Shown piece by piece: positions 16,762 through 26,216 of a DNA stretch of 64,000 nt. The notes under the pieces are model-generated. The model was not told where the DNA came from. It worked only from the letters and a program-made list of their open reading frames with translations, and ran no database searches. The position numbers and the translations under genes are program-made. This stretch comes from Defluviitaleaceae bacterium. GTDB taxonomy: Bacteria > Bacillota > Clostridia > Lachnospirales > WRAX01. Location: NCBI GenBank assembly GCA_009779935.1, contig WRAX01000004.1:1-64000 (forward strand), given 5' to 3'. Each line of letters begins with the position of its first letter. Positions within the stretch are counted from its first letter, which is position 1.

Positions 16762-17487
16762 TTAATCCCCATCCACCATTACAAAAATTATTTCATCCCT
16801 ATGCACCAAGCGCAGGTGCTGGCGGGCTGCACTTTCGATAAAGTCCAGGCTTTGCACATATGCGGCTTCGCCACTTAACTCCCTTTGGCGTTCTTCTTGC
16901 TGGGCAATTTGTGCTTCTATGTAGGCAATTTGTGCATTTGCCTCGCTTATACGTCCCATTAGCCCAACTGCCAAATACAAGGCAGTGCCAACCACGGCAA
17001 TCAAAACCAGCAGCTGTATCAGTGCTTTTATACCCAAAGCCACCTTGTTACGTTGGTTTGCATGCTTTATCTTTTGTTTCATAACCCCGCACACGCTCCT
17101 CGCTACTTTTGTACCCTTCATTTTAACAGAATCAGCCCTGCTTTGCAAGCCCCTTTTTGCCACGCCTGCCTTTTTTCGCATGGCAACGGCAAATTTTGCG
17201 CCCAAAGGGAAAATTAGGCGGCTAAGGGTGCATAAATATAAGGTTATCCCTAACCCAACCCCGAGAAAGGTAAAAAAGCGCAATTGCCCAAAATTGATGT
17301 GCATAAGCAATGCAAACAACAAAAGGGCGCAAAACAACCAAAATAAGGCATCTTCCAAAGCGGTTAGCAATGGATTGTGGCGCAACATTTTGCGGAAAAT
17401 GCGAAAACCATCGTAAATAAAACCAAAAACAAAGCCCGCCGCCGCAGTCAATAAAAAGGTGAAGCCTTGACCTGTTAAATCAGCCAT
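16762..17487 (-). CDS. YabQ-DivIC fusion protein (spore cortex protein fused to septum initiator)
   Basis: One uninterrupted 241-residue frame. Residues 1-95 match YabQ: FGFIYDGFRIFRKM, then a three-helix membrane region with ALEDALFWLFCALLLF. A basic cytoplasmic linker (about 96-150) leads to a membrane span (154-175), a coiled coil (178-207) and the DivIC-type end SLDFIESAARQHLRLVHRDE-IIF. In Bacillus and most Clostridia yabP, yabQ and divIC are three adjacent separate genes; here the last two are joined. YabQ is needed for spore cortex and DivIC for vegetative division. Confidence 0.88.
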   Translation of the reverse strand: MADLTGQGFTFLLTAAAGFVFGFIYDGFRIFRKMLRHNPLLTALEDALFWLFCALLLFALLMHINFGQLRFFTFLGVGLGITLYLCTLSRLIFPLGAKFAVAMRKKAGVAKRGLQSRADSVKMKGTKVARSVCGVMKQKIKHANQRNKVALGIKALIQLLVLIAVVGTALYLAVGLMGRISEANAQIAYIEAQIAQQEERQRELSGEAAYVQSLDFIESAARQHLRLVHRDEIIFVMVDGD

Positions 17488-17499
17488 TTTGCCACGCCC

Positions 17500-17784
17500 C
17501 TATTTGAAAATTTTGCCGAACATGGAGGATTTTTTACGCCCCATGGGTGCGTCCTCTTCATAATTTATGGCAGTTACCCGTCCAAAGATGTTTAGGGTGC
17601 CGCTGTCCAAATTAAGGGCTGCCACATGCAGGTTGTCGCCCCGCAAAATCATCACGCCCAAATCGGTTTCGCATACCACCTGTCCCTCGTCAAAAGAAAT
17701 TACATCCAAAACCCCTGTGATAACGGTGTTTTCACGCTGGTCCACTGTTAATTTATGTCGTCCTGCCCGTCTTTCTTCTGCCAT
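17500..17784 (-). CDS. yabP: Sporulation protein YabP
   Basis: A 94-residue YabP: KLTVDQRENTVITGVLDVIS, FDEGQVVCETDLGVMILRGD and LNLDSGTLNIFGRV are the family's conserved blocks. It is required, with YabQ, for cortex formation around the forespore. The ATG at 17784 follows a GGGGG ribosome site; a longer upstream frame lacks one. It lies 12 bases before the yabQ-divIC fusion. Confidence 0.93.
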   Translation of the reverse strand: MAEERRAGRHKLTVDQRENTVITGVLDVISFDEGQVVCETDLGVMILRGDNLHVAALNLDSGTLNIFGRVTAINYEEDAPMGRKKSSMFGKIFK

Positions 17785-17898
17785 GTTGTTGCCCCCTTGC
17801 ACCTCGTTGATATCAATACCATTATATGGCAAAGGGGACGAGGTAGAACGCAAAATTTTGAGGACGACTACAATAGCCGTCCCCATTATATCATTAAA

Positions 17899-19086
17899 TC
17901 AATTTACAATTAGCGGTGCATTGGATGTGGAAAGTTCCATTACAACTTTCTTCATGCAGCTGTCAAAATTACCGCTTTGCGCTTCCACGAAAGACTTATC
18001 GTTGCGAATATAATTCATGCTTACAAGCCCTAATTTCACCGCATCAAGGGCGGCGTGGGCTTTGATGTGATAGCCCAAGGTGGCATATGTGGGTAGCAGC
18101 ACATTCATCTTGCCATTGCTGGTCTCTGCATGCCAGCGGTAGTTGTCGTGGTTGTTAAATGCCGCTACCTGCAAATCCATACTACCGTTGAATGTGGAAG
18201 CTTTCATATCGGCAATATCAATTTTGCTGATGTTTACAGGGCCATTAAAATTTTCAATGTGGGCAACTTGGGCGGAAGAATTTTTAACATCCAAGCGGCC
18301 GTTAGATGCCTCCACGGTTAAATTGTGGGCGGATACACCGTCAATTTCCGAATTGCCATTTATGTTTTCGGCATGCAGGAAGTGGGTTGTTACTGTGGAA
18401 ACGCTTAAATCCCCATTGTTGGTGGCGGCTTTAATATTGTCAAACATGGCTTCCGGCACAAAAGCATCAATACACACACGCTCAAAATCATTTTCATCAA
18501 AGGAAAGGTAATATTTGTTGCCAAGGGCATCCAGGCGGGCTTTTGCCCCTGCACGTTTTGCGACGGTAAAAATTTTAGCGGATATTTTGTCGCCATTGTA
18601 GCCTTTTATTAGCACATTACCATTTAAGCCCGTCAAATTAAGCTCTGCACCGCCTTGTGCCACCTTAATTTCCACAACTTCTTCAATGCCGCTACTGGGG
18701 CTTGCGGGGTGCGGGGGTGGGGCGGGGGAGGTTTGATAGCTGGGCTTGGGGGCATCGTGAGGGGTGCGACTTGCTAAGGATTTGGAAACATAATCGGCAG
18801 CACCTGCAGTTTTTTCCACTACAAATTTGCCTGCCTTTTGCAGTTTGGGCTCCATATCCTTCATAAATGCACCAAATTTGGCAGTCATAGTATCCACGCT
18901 ACTGCCGGGCGCAGATGAGCCGGAGCTTGACGGCGGGATTTGGCTATTGGGGATATGCCCTGAAGATGGGGTTGGCGCAGGGCGTGGCTTTGGCGAGCCA
19001 TCCGCCGCTAAAAGGCGGGAGGCCTCCTCGGCGTTAATTTTACCTTCTTCTAACATTTTTAATATCATCATTTTTTCAGTCTGCAT
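17899..19086 (-). CDS. DUF4097 beta-helix protein with N-terminal SHOCT-like helix (YvlB/LiaX-like)
   Basis: A 395-residue protein. The N-terminus (ILKMLEEGKINAEEASRLLAADG) is the short helical hairpin seen in YvlB and LiaX; a Pro/Ser-rich linker follows, and residues about 150-390 form DUF4097 repeats with recurring Asn-Gly turns (NNGDLSVSTV, INGNSEIDGV, SNGRLDVKNS, FNGSMDL, TSNGKMNVLL). No signal peptide. Related proteins take part in cell-envelope stress responses, but no LiaFSR-like genes are adjacent. ATG 19086 has GGAGGT upstream. Confidence 0.82.
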   Translation of the reverse strand: MQTEKMMILKMLEEGKINAEEASRLLAADGSPKPRPAPTPSSGHIPNSQIPPSSSGSSAPGSSVDTMTAKFGAFMKDMEPKLQKAGKFVVEKTAGAADYVSKSLASRTPHDAPKPSYQTSPAPPPHPASPSSGIEEVVEIKVAQGGAELNLTGLNGNVLIKGYNGDKISAKIFTVAKRAGAKARLDALGNKYYLSFDENDFERVCIDAFVPEAMFDNIKAATNNGDLSVSTVTTHFLHAENINGNSEIDGVSAHNLTVEASNGRLDVKNSSAQVAHIENFNGPVNISKIDIADMKASTFNGSMDLQVAAFNNHDNYRWHAETSNGKMNVLLPTYATLGYHIKAHAALDAVKLGLVSMNYIRNDKSFVEAQSGNFDSCMKKVVMELSTSNAPLIVN

Positions 19087-19154
19087 AATAATACCTCCGT
19101 TTAACTCTATATACGTAAAAATGGTGGCAAAGTTTGTGGCCTGCTACAAAATAC

Positions 19155-20198
19155 TTATTGCGTGCCGTGGTGCATGGTAAAAATTACAACTTCCGGACGG
19201 GAAAAGATGCGGGGTATGTGGTAATACACCCCAATGCCACGGCTGGTAAATATGGGTGTGCCATCGTCGGAATGGGCAAAACCCGCACCAAAACGGGTGC
19301 CATAGGCGGATACGTTGCCGAATAGCAGGTAAAGGGGATACCCAAAAAATGTAATTTGCCCGCCATGGGTATGCCCTGCCAAGGTTAGGCCGATGTTGGC
19401 GGTGGGCTGCAGCATTACCACATCCGGGTTATGGGATATTAGCAGTATAAAATCATCGGGATTTGCGCTTGCTGTTGCCATTGCCACATCGGGGTCGCCC
19501 CAGCCCCACCATAAATCCTGCACACCTGCCAAATAAAAACCATTTGCCACCTGCACGCCGCTGTTGGATAAAAGCCCAATGCCATGCTGTTGCTTAATGG
19601 GGGCAAGCTGATGGTCCCTATCATGGTTGCCGCTTACCCCAAAAATGCCGTGGGTGGTAATTATTTGGGCAATTTCTGCAATTGTGCCTTGGTAGTGGTT
19701 GTTGCCCGCCGAAAAATCCCCACCCAGTAGCACAAGGTCTAAATTACGCTGGTTAAGTCGGCTTGCCACATCCCGCATATCCTCGTGGGGGATTATGTGA
19801 AAATCCGTCATAAAAGCGATGCGGAAGCCATCCAGCTCCTGCGGCCAGTTTTCTGCATAAAAGCTAATTTCTCTGTATCTAACAATCCTATCCAAGGTTA
19901 GGGCGTGGGTTATATGTATTAGGGGCACAAGGGCAATTAAAAGCCCCACAAACGTTGCCGCCTTAAATTTGCGGCGGCGTGTTTTGTGGCGCAACAAAGC
20001 CATGGCAAAAAATGCCCCAAAACCACCAAGGGCAAGGGTGAAGAAAATAAGCACTCCTTCACTGATGCGCCACTGCCCTTTTTTTGCCTTTGCCTTATCC
20101 AGTGCGTATAGTAAAAACGTAAAAAGGCTGGTTGCAAACAAAATAATGGCGGATAACTCTATAACACCAAAGCGCAAAATCCAGCTTAAATTTGGCAT
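19155..20198 (-). CDS. DUF1294 membrane domain fused to a YkuE-type metallophosphoesterase
   Basis: A 347-residue protein. Residues about 15-100 carry three membrane segments with the DUF1294 signature (YALDKAKAKKGQWRISE and MALLRHKTRRRKF). Residues about 120-345 are a calcineurin-like phosphoesterase with all five motifs: AFMTDFHI, LGGDFSAG, SGNHDRD, LISHNPD and AGHTHGGQ. YkuE-like enzymes act on UDP-diacylglucosamine-type lipids or other phosphoesters at the membrane, so the DUF1294 part probably replaces the usual N-terminal anchor. The catalytic part faces a side that cannot be fixed from sequence alone. Confidence 0.85.
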   Translation of the reverse strand: MPNLSWILRFGVIELSAIILFATSLFTFLLYALDKAKAKKGQWRISEGVLIFFTLALGGFGAFFAMALLRHKTRRRKFKAATFVGLLIALVPLIHITHALTLDRIVRYREISFYAENWPQELDGFRIAFMTDFHIIPHEDMRDVASRLNQRNLDLVLLGGDFSAGNNHYQGTIAEIAQIITTHGIFGVSGNHDRDHQLAPIKQQHGIGLLSNSGVQVANGFYLAGVQDLWWGWGDPDVAMATASANPDDFILLISHNPDVVMLQPTANIGLTLAGHTHGGQITFFGYPLYLLFGNVSAYGTRFGAGFAHSDDGTPIFTSRGIGVYYHIPRIFSRPEVVIFTMHHGTQ

Positions 20199-20201
20199 GG
20201 C

Positions 20202-21239
20202 TTACCTCAATTTTTCGGCGGGTATGTGACAGTATCCACCGGGGTTTTTGTCCAAATATTTTTGGTGATACTCCTCAGCTTTGTAATAATTTGTAAGCGG
20301 TAGGTTTTCCACCACAACCGGGTCCTGGTAGGATTTTTGCAGATTAGCAAGAGAGCGGGCGATTATGGCCTGCTCGTCGGGATTTGTAAAATAAATACCC
20401 GGGCGGTATTGGTTGCCAACATCATCCCCTTGGCGGTCACCTGTGGTGGGGTTTACCACCTCATAAAAATATGCCAAAACGCCCATCAGGTCAATCTCTG
20501 CGCTGTTGTAGGTAACTTTTACGGTTTCGGCAAAGCCCGTGTTGCCTTTGCAAACCTCCTCATATGTGGGGTTTTGGGTGTTGCCATTGGCGTAACCCAC
20601 TTCTGCCGCCACAACGCCCTTTTGCAGGTCAAAAAACTTTTCCACACCCCAAAAGCAGCCGCTGGCAAGGTATATGGTTTTTAGGATGTCTATTTGGCAT
20701 TTTGACATAATATTTAATGCCTGTTGATGGCTTTCGGGGGTGGTTGCGGCGCACAAATCGGCGCTTACGGTGATTTTTAGGTTAGGCATTGCATTTTTTG
20801 CCATTATGGCATTGGACACCACGCAAATATCGGTGCAAACACCTACAAACTCCACTTCCGTAAGCTGTGACCGGCGTGCGTGCAAAAAGCTTACCAAGTC
20901 CACACTTCCAAAAATTGGCTTTTGAAAGGCATTATCCACAATGGCTTCGATGCCGCTAACCACTATGGTGTCGGGGTTTGCGTGCCATGCGTCCATAATT
21001 TGCGGGTGTATTTGCCACCCCTGCGTGCCTTTAATGCAATGTGGGATGGGAAGTTTTTTACCCTCGGGTGTATCTAAATAATCGCTACCATGAGTGTCCT
21101 GTGTGAACAGGATAAGCTCACCACGGCTTTCCGCCACCCTTTGGGCTATTTTGCTTACAATTGCGGCAGCTTCGGGCGTACCTAAAACGCCGTTTATAAA
21201 GTCGTGTTGCATGTCAACAATTACCAAGGCTTTGTGCAT
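20202..21239 (-). CDS. Nicotinamidase-type cysteine hydrolase fused to MsrA
   Basis: A single 345-residue frame. Residues 1-185 are an isochorismatase-fold amidase with the catalytic set of nicotinamidases: Asp9 (VDMQHDF), a Lys near 107 (AFQKPIF) and Cys139 (TDICV), plus HCIKGTQG. Residues 188-345 are peptide-methionine-(S)-sulfoxide reductase, with the active-site GCFWG at 194-198 and TNYYKAEEYHQKYL. No linker or frameshift is visible. The amidase would feed nicotinate to the pncB product (40302); why it is tied to MsrA is unclear. Confidence 0.9.
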   Translation of the reverse strand: MHKALVIVDMQHDFINGVLGTPEAAAIVSKIAQRVAESRGELILFTQDTHGSDYLDTPEGKKLPIPHCIKGTQGWQIHPQIMDAWHANPDTIVVSGIEAIVDNAFQKPIFGSVDLVSFLHARRSQLTEVEFVGVCTDICVVSNAIMAKNAMPNLKITVSADLCAATTPESHQQALNIMSKCQIDILKTIYLASGCFWGVEKFFDLQKGVVAAEVGYANGNTQNPTYEEVCKGNTGFAETVKVTYNSAEIDLMGVLAYFYEVVNPTTGDRQGDDVGNQYRPGIYFTNPDEQAIIARSLANLQKSYQDPVVVENLPLTNYYKAEEYHQKYLDKNPGGYCHIPAEKLR

Positions 21240-21240
21240 T

Positions 21241-21870
21241 TTATCGCCCCCTGTTTATTGGATTGTGCTTTTTCTCGTATTTTATGGTTGTGGCACTGCC
21301 ATGGCCGGGATATACATCGGTATCGTCGGGCAACTCAAAAAGGCGGAATAGAGATGCTTTCAGCTGGTCAAAATCGCTTGTAGGCAGGTCGTGGCGGCCG
21401 TAACTGCCCTTAAAAAGGCAATCCCCCGAAAATAGGGTGCTATGTGCAGGCAGGTGGAAGCACAGATGCCCGTGGGTATGCCCCGGGGTGGAAATTGCGT
21501 GGATTTCCAACCCCGCAATATTTAGCATTTGCCCGCCTTCGATGTACTTGGTAACGGTGCAGACAACCTCAGGCCGCCTCATAGGCTTGCAGCCGTTTAG
21601 GTAGGTGTCCGCCGCTAATTCCGCTTCTAATTCTGAGGAATACACATCAACACCAAGGGCTTCCCGTAAGGCATCAACTGCCCCGATATGGTCAAAATGC
21701 CCATGGGTTAGTAATATGGCAACTAATGTTAAGCCTCTTTTTTCCAACTCCTGTTGTATATGCGTGGCTTCACAGCCGGGGTCTATTAATACAGCTTCTG
21801 TTGCACCGTCATTGTGCAAAATATATGCGTTTGTACCCACTACACCTACGGGCATTGTTACAATGTTCAT
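21241..21870 (-). CDS. Metallo-beta-lactamase-fold hydrolase (glyoxalase II-like)
   Basis: A 209-residue MBL protein with LLTHGHFDHIGAV (HxHxDH), TPGHTHGHLCFHLP, FSGDCLFKGSYGRHDLPT and VYPGHGSATTI, all metal-binding motifs of the hydroxyacylglutathione-hydrolase-like group (YcbL type). It probably hydrolyses a thioester or similar small molecule. It starts 18 bases after relA and is followed at once by the amidase-MsrA gene. Confidence 0.9.
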   Translation of the reverse strand: MNIVTMPVGVVGTNAYILHNDGATEAVLIDPGCEATHIQQELEKRGLTLVAILLTHGHFDHIGAVDALREALGVDVYSSELEAELAADTYLNGCKPMRRPEVVCTVTKYIEGGQMLNIAGLEIHAISTPGHTHGHLCFHLPAHSTLFSGDCLFKGSYGRHDLPTSDFDQLKASLFRLFELPDDTDVYPGHGSATTIKYEKKHNPINRGR

Positions 21871-21888
21871 ATTACCACCTCGAACTGT

Positions 21889-24156
21889 TTATGTCATTTT
21901 TCTGTCAACTTGGTTAATGCCTTTTAGGGACATTAGGCGGTTGCTGGCTCGCTCCAAAGTTTCACGGTTATCCACACTTATTATTAGGCTGCAAACTGCC
22001 TCGCCCCCGACGTTTCCTGCGTTTATGGCTTTAATTTCAATGTTCATTTTGGAGAAGGCATCGGTTATTTGGGCAACGCAACCTACACTGTCACAATATA
22101 TGCGCATTTCTGCTGTAAACTTACTGTCTTGCAGGGCGGCTTGGTTCCAGCTAACCTCCACCAACCTGCGGGTGTTTTCTGGGGAGATGTTAGCGATTGT
22201 AACACAAGCCACTTGATGGACGGCAACCCCACGCCCACGGGTAACAAAACCAACCACGTCATCCCCGGGGATTGGGTTACAGCACTTGGAAAAATGGGTG
22301 GCAAGCCCTGTTTCGCCTTGTATAACAATTGCGCCGTGGTTGTGGCGGTGTTTTTGTTGGTGGGTGTTTTTGTTTATGGCATCAATTATCTCTCGTGTGT
22401 CCACTATTTCCGGGTTTAGATCTTGATAAACCTCGTAAAGGCGGTTTATCACACTGTTTTCTTTAATATCACCACGCCCTACGGCGGCACATAGTGTATC
22501 AAAATCGTGCATGGAAAAACGGTTTAGCAGCATTTTTTCCCCCTGCGGGGTGTGTAGTGCGGCAAAGGCGTAACCCTTGCGCCTTGCGGTTTTTTCCAAC
22601 AATTCCTTTCCCTTGATAAGGGAGATATCCCTATCCTCTTTTTTTTGCCATTGGCGTATTTTGGTTTTGGCAGATGGGGTTTTTACCATATTAAGCCAAT
22701 CCGCCGTGGGGCCTTTTGCGTTGCCGGATGTTACAATTTCTACCAAGTCACCGTTTCTAAGCAATGTGCCAATGGGCACAATTTTCCCGTTAATTTTTGC
22801 TCCCGTCATCTTATTACCTACGGAGGAGTGGACGTGATAAGCAAAATCAATGCAAGTGGAGCCGGCAGGCAAGGTTTTTACCTGTTGCTGCGGGGTGTAG
22901 CAATACACCCATTCGGTGTGTATGTTTAGATTTTCTTTTAGCAAGGGCAAAAACTCATCATTGTCGGGGTTTTCCCTTTGCATGGTTAAAATTTCTGCAA
23001 GCCAAGCCATTTTTTCGTCGCTGGCATCTTGCCCTTTGTCACCTTCTTTGTACTTCCAGTGGGCGGCAATGCCTGTTTCTGCTTCCCTGTGCATATCTTC
23101 GGTGCGTATTTGCACCTCAAAAGGTTCGCTATCCGGCCCCCAAAGCACATTGTGGATGGATTGGTATCCATTACCTTTGGGGTTGCTTATATAATCCTTA
23201 AAAGTGTCAGGCATGGGGGTATATGCGCTGTTTACAATGCCCAGCACCCGCCAACACTCCTCCTTGGTTTCCACGATAACACGCACGGCAAAAAGGTCAA
23301 GTATCTCTTCTAATTCCCTTTCCTTATTTGCCATTTTTTTGTAAATGGAAAAAAAGTGCTTTGGGCGACCCTTAACCTGCCCAAAAATCCCATCTTCATG
23401 CAGGCGCATCCTAAGTGTACCCACTATATCTTCCATATATTCCATGCGTTGTTTAAGCTTCATATTAACTTTTTCTTTAACCATTTGGAAGGTGGTAGGG
23501 TCGCTGTACTTAAAGGACAAATCCTCCATTTCCCGTCGAAGGGTAGAAACGCCCAAACGCCCTGCAATTGGGGCATAAATATCCAGCGATTCCTGTGCGA
23601 TGCGCTTTTGTTTTTCGGGCTCCATAAAGTTTAGGGTGCGCAAATTATGCACCCTGTCCGCTAATTTTATTAAAACCACACGTATGTCATCCGCCATGGC
23701 AACAAACATTTTGCGGTAGTTGTTGGTTTGCTCCTCTTCCCGCTCTTTATCATTGCCGCGGGTTTTTACTTTTTTACTTTCTTCATCAGGCTCGGGTTTG
23801 CCCAATTGCTCTTTTTTCATGGTTTTAAGCTTGGTTACGCCATCCACGAGGCTGGCAACTTCCTGCCCAAACATTTTCACCATATCATCCAATGTATATT
23901 CGGTATCTTCCACAATATCATGTAAAATGCCTGCGGTTATGGTTTCCCTGTCCAGTTCCAGTTCCGCTAAAATAATGGCAACTTCCAGCGGGTGTATTAT
24001 ATATGGCTCGCCGGATTTGCGCAGTTGCCCCTCGTGGGCTTCTTTTGCAAGCTTGTAAGCACCTTCCACCATAGAAAAATCGGAGGAAGGGCGATATGTT
24101 TGCATTTTTTTGATAAGTGCCTCAAAAAGCTGGTCACCGGTATTTTTGCTGTACAT
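21889..24156 (-). CDS. relA: Bifunctional (p)ppGpp synthetase/hydrolase
   Basis: A 755-residue long RelA/SpoT homologue with every expected domain: HD hydrolase (AGILHDIVEDTEYTLDDM), synthetase (DTFKDYISNPKGNGYQSIHN and VQIRTEDMHREAE), TGS (TLPAGSTCIDFAYHVHSSVG), zinc-finger region (HFSKCCNPIPGDDVVG) and a C-terminal ACT domain. Both HD and synthetase motifs look intact, so it can make and degrade the alarmone. A second, small synthetase is at 35215. ATG 24156 follows GAAGGGGGA. Confidence 0.97.
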   Translation of the reverse strand: MYSKNTGDQLFEALIKKMQTYRPSSDFSMVEGAYKLAKEAHEGQLRKSGEPYIIHPLEVAIILAELELDRETITAGILHDIVEDTEYTLDDMVKMFGQEVASLVDGVTKLKTMKKEQLGKPEPDEESKKVKTRGNDKEREEEQTNNYRKMFVAMADDIRVVLIKLADRVHNLRTLNFMEPEKQKRIAQESLDIYAPIAGRLGVSTLRREMEDLSFKYSDPTTFQMVKEKVNMKLKQRMEYMEDIVGTLRMRLHEDGIFGQVKGRPKHFFSIYKKMANKERELEEILDLFAVRVIVETKEECWRVLGIVNSAYTPMPDTFKDYISNPKGNGYQSIHNVLWGPDSEPFEVQIRTEDMHREAETGIAAHWKYKEGDKGQDASDEKMAWLAEILTMQRENPDNDEFLPLLKENLNIHTEWVYCYTPQQQVKTLPAGSTCIDFAYHVHSSVGNKMTGAKINGKIVPIGTLLRNGDLVEIVTSGNAKGPTADWLNMVKTPSAKTKIRQWQKKEDRDISLIKGKELLEKTARRKGYAFAALHTPQGEKMLLNRFSMHDFDTLCAAVGRGDIKENSVINRLYEVYQDLNPEIVDTREIIDAINKNTHQQKHRHNHGAIVIQGETGLATHFSKCCNPIPGDDVVGFVTRGRGVAVHQVACVTIANISPENTRRLVEVSWNQAALQDSKFTAEMRIYCDSVGCVAQITDAFSKMNIEIKAINAGNVGGEAVCSLIISVDNRETLERASNRLMSLKGINQVDRKMT

Positions 24157-24230
24157 AAAATGTCCCCCTTCCTCATTATGAATTAAATTTCCTCATTATA
24201 TCATAAAAAAATACATGTGGCAAGGCTTAC

Positions 24231-24259
24231 TTGACATAAAAATGCCCCTGTGGTATATT
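24231..24259 (+). promoter_or_regulatory. Promoter for the acetyltransferase gene at 24292
   Basis: TTGACA (24231-24236), 17-base spacer, TATATT (24254-24259). Confidence 0.75.
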
Positions 24260-24291
24260 ATGACAAACGAGGTAAAGGGGTTTGCGTACAT

Positions 24292-24735
24292 ATGAAGAAG
24301 TTTGCATACACAATGCCAAGCCGGGCCACAGAAAAGCCCAAAGCGGACATTAGTATAATAACCGATTATGACCAGCGGTATTTGGGCATTATTAGCAAAA
24401 TTTTCAAAAATGGGATGACGGCCGGGGACCTAAATGATGTGCTGTATGCCGGCGGAAACATTGCAGCATATTGGCATAAAGGCAGGCTGGTTGGTGCAAT
24501 TGTTTGGACTTGGTGCAACGAAGCCGGCGGGCAAATTTTATATATTGGTTTTAAGAAGCGGCAGCAGGGCAAGGGCTTCGGTAAATTGTTGCTGGATTAT
24601 GCCGTTTACAAAACCACCGCCAAAGAGGGATACAAAGGCAATTTATCCCTGTGGGCAGAAATTGGCGATGAATATGCAAATGCGGCGAATTTTTTCGAAA
24701 AATACAGACTTGACATTGGCGAACCAGTCTGTTAG
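24292..24735 (+). CDS. GNAT-family acetyltransferase
   Basis: A 147-residue GNAT protein: the acetyl-CoA site is GQILYIGFKKRQQGKGFGKL, and the C-terminal motif is NAANFFEKYRLDIGEPV. Substrate unknown. ATG 24292 is preferred over an upstream in-frame start that would overlap the promoter. Its last codons contain the promoter of rho. Confidence 0.8.
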   Translation: MKKFAYTMPSRATEKPKADISIITDYDQRYLGIISKIFKNGMTAGDLNDVLYAGGNIAAYWHKGRLVGAIVWTWCNEAGGQILYIGFKKRQQGKGFGKLLLDYAVYKTTAKEGYKGNLSLWAEIGDEYANAANFFEKYRLDIGEPVC

Positions 24736-24738
24736 AAT
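24710..24738 (+). promoter_or_regulatory. Promoter for rho, inside the 3' end of the acetyltransferase gene
   Basis: TTGACA (24710-24715), 17-base spacer, TAGAAT (24733-24738), leaving an 87-base leader before rho. Confidence 0.75.
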
Positions 24739-24825
24739 TACATAACACTTCTTTTGGAAAATTCTTCTAAAAAGTCCCCAGAAAGCCCTTGAAAACAATA
24801 ATTTAATCGAAAATTGGAGGATATT

Positions 24826-26214
24826 TTGAATAAACAAGAAAAAATTGACATTTTAAGCAAAAAATCCCTATCCGAACTTAGGGAGCAAGGTAAGGAATTG
24901 GGCATCAAAAACACGCAAAAGTACCGCAAGGCAGAATTGGCCGAGATGATAGTTGATTTAGAGAAGGAACAAGCCCCTGCGCCACAGGGTGTTGTTGATA
25001 AAGCCCTAAAACCTGCATTGCGGCCAAGATTTGCTGACAAAGTACAGCAAGATTCAAAAAGGGCGGATCATTTGGTTGCACTTGATTCCGGGGAGGTGCG
25101 GGGTGGTATTTTGGATATCCACCCTGATGGGTACGGCTTTTTGCGTACCGACCACTATCTGTCAGGCCCTGATGATGTATATGTTTCCGCACCACAAATA
25201 CGCCGTTTTGGCCTTCGCAACGGTGATATGATTTACGGCAACCTTCGCATACCCAAAGAAACCGAAAATTTTCGGGCATTGTTGCTGGTTAACACCATAA
25301 ATGGCGACCCTGCCCACGTGGGTGTGCGCCGCCCCCATTTTACCAAGCTTACACCCATTTACCCCACCCAGCGGCTGCATTTGGAAAGTGACCAAAAAAC
25401 CATGGCAAATAGGCTGGTGGATTTAATTGCGCCAATAGGGCTTGGCCAGCGGGGCATGATTGTTTCCCCGCCCAAAGCAGGCAAAACCGTGCTTTTGAAA
25501 AATATTGCCAACGCCATTCTAAAAAACCACAAAAATGTCCATCTTATAGTGCTTTTGATTGACGAGCGACCCGAAGAGGTTACGGATATGCAAAGAAGCA
25601 TTGCGGGCGAACGTGCCGATGTGGTTTTTTCCACGTTCGATGAGCATCCCGAGCATCATAAGAAAGTGGCAGAAATTGTGTTAGAACGGGCAAAGCGGAT
25701 GGTGGAACAGGGCAAAGATTTGATAATTCTCATGGATTCTATCACACGCCTTGCAAGGGCTTACAATTTAACCCTGCCGCCGGGCGGGCGCACCCTGTCA
25801 GGCGGGCTGGATCCCGCCGCATTGTACATGCCCAAAAAGTTTTTTGGGGCGGCACGTAATATTGAAAACGGTGGCTCTCTCACAATCTTAGCGACGGCGT
25901 TGGTGGACACGGGCAGCAAAATGGATGATGTGATTTTTGAGGAATTTAAGGGCACCGGCAATATGGAGTTGGTGCTGGACAGAAGGCTTAGCGAAAGGCG
26001 CATTTTCCCTGCTATTGACATTAACAAATCAGGCACAAGGCGGGAGGACATGCTGCTAACCCCCAAGGAGCTGGAAGCCCTGCATGCCCTGCGTCGACGC
26101 ATGGGCGGCATGTCCACACAAGATTTTAATGAGCATGTGACGGATATGTTAACAAAAACTGCCAATAATGCGGAGTTTGTGGAGCTTGTTAATTCCCTAA
26201 ACCATGGCAAATAA
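24826..26214 (+). CDS. rho: Transcription termination factor Rho
   Basis: A 462-residue RNA-dependent helicase. Domains in order: N-terminal helical Rho_N ([18 protein letters not shown]), cold-shock RNA-binding domain ([19 protein letters not shown]), and ATPase with Walker A SPPKAGKT, Walker [15 protein letters not shown] and the R-loop [22 protein letters not shown] (two overlapping parts). The start is TTG 24826 with GGAGG six bases upstream; an earlier TTG overlaps the ribosome site. No rpmE follows, unlike many Firmicutes. Confidence 0.96.
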   Translation: MNKQEKIDILSKKSLSELREQGKELGIKNTQKYRKAELAEMIVDLEKEQAPAPQGVVDKALKPALRPRFADKVQQDSKRADHLVALDSGEVRGGILDIHPDGYGFLRTDHYLSGPDDVYVSAPQIRRFGLRNGDMIYGNLRIPKETENFRALLLVNTINGDPAHVGVRRPHFTKLTPIYPTQRLHLESDQKTMANRLVDLIAPIGLGQRGMIVSPPKAGKTVLLKNIANAILKNHKNVHLIVLLIDERPEEVTDMQRSIAGERADVVFSTFDEHPEHHKKVAEIVLERAKRMVEQGKDLIILMDSITRLARAYNLTLPPGGRTLSGGLDPAALYMPKKFFGAARNIENGGSLTILATALVDTGSKMDDVIFEEFKGTGNMELVLDRRLSERRIFPAIDINKSGTRREDMLLTPKELEALHALRRRMGGMSTQDFNEHVTDMLTKTANNAEFVELVNSLNHGK

Positions 26215-26216
26215 AA

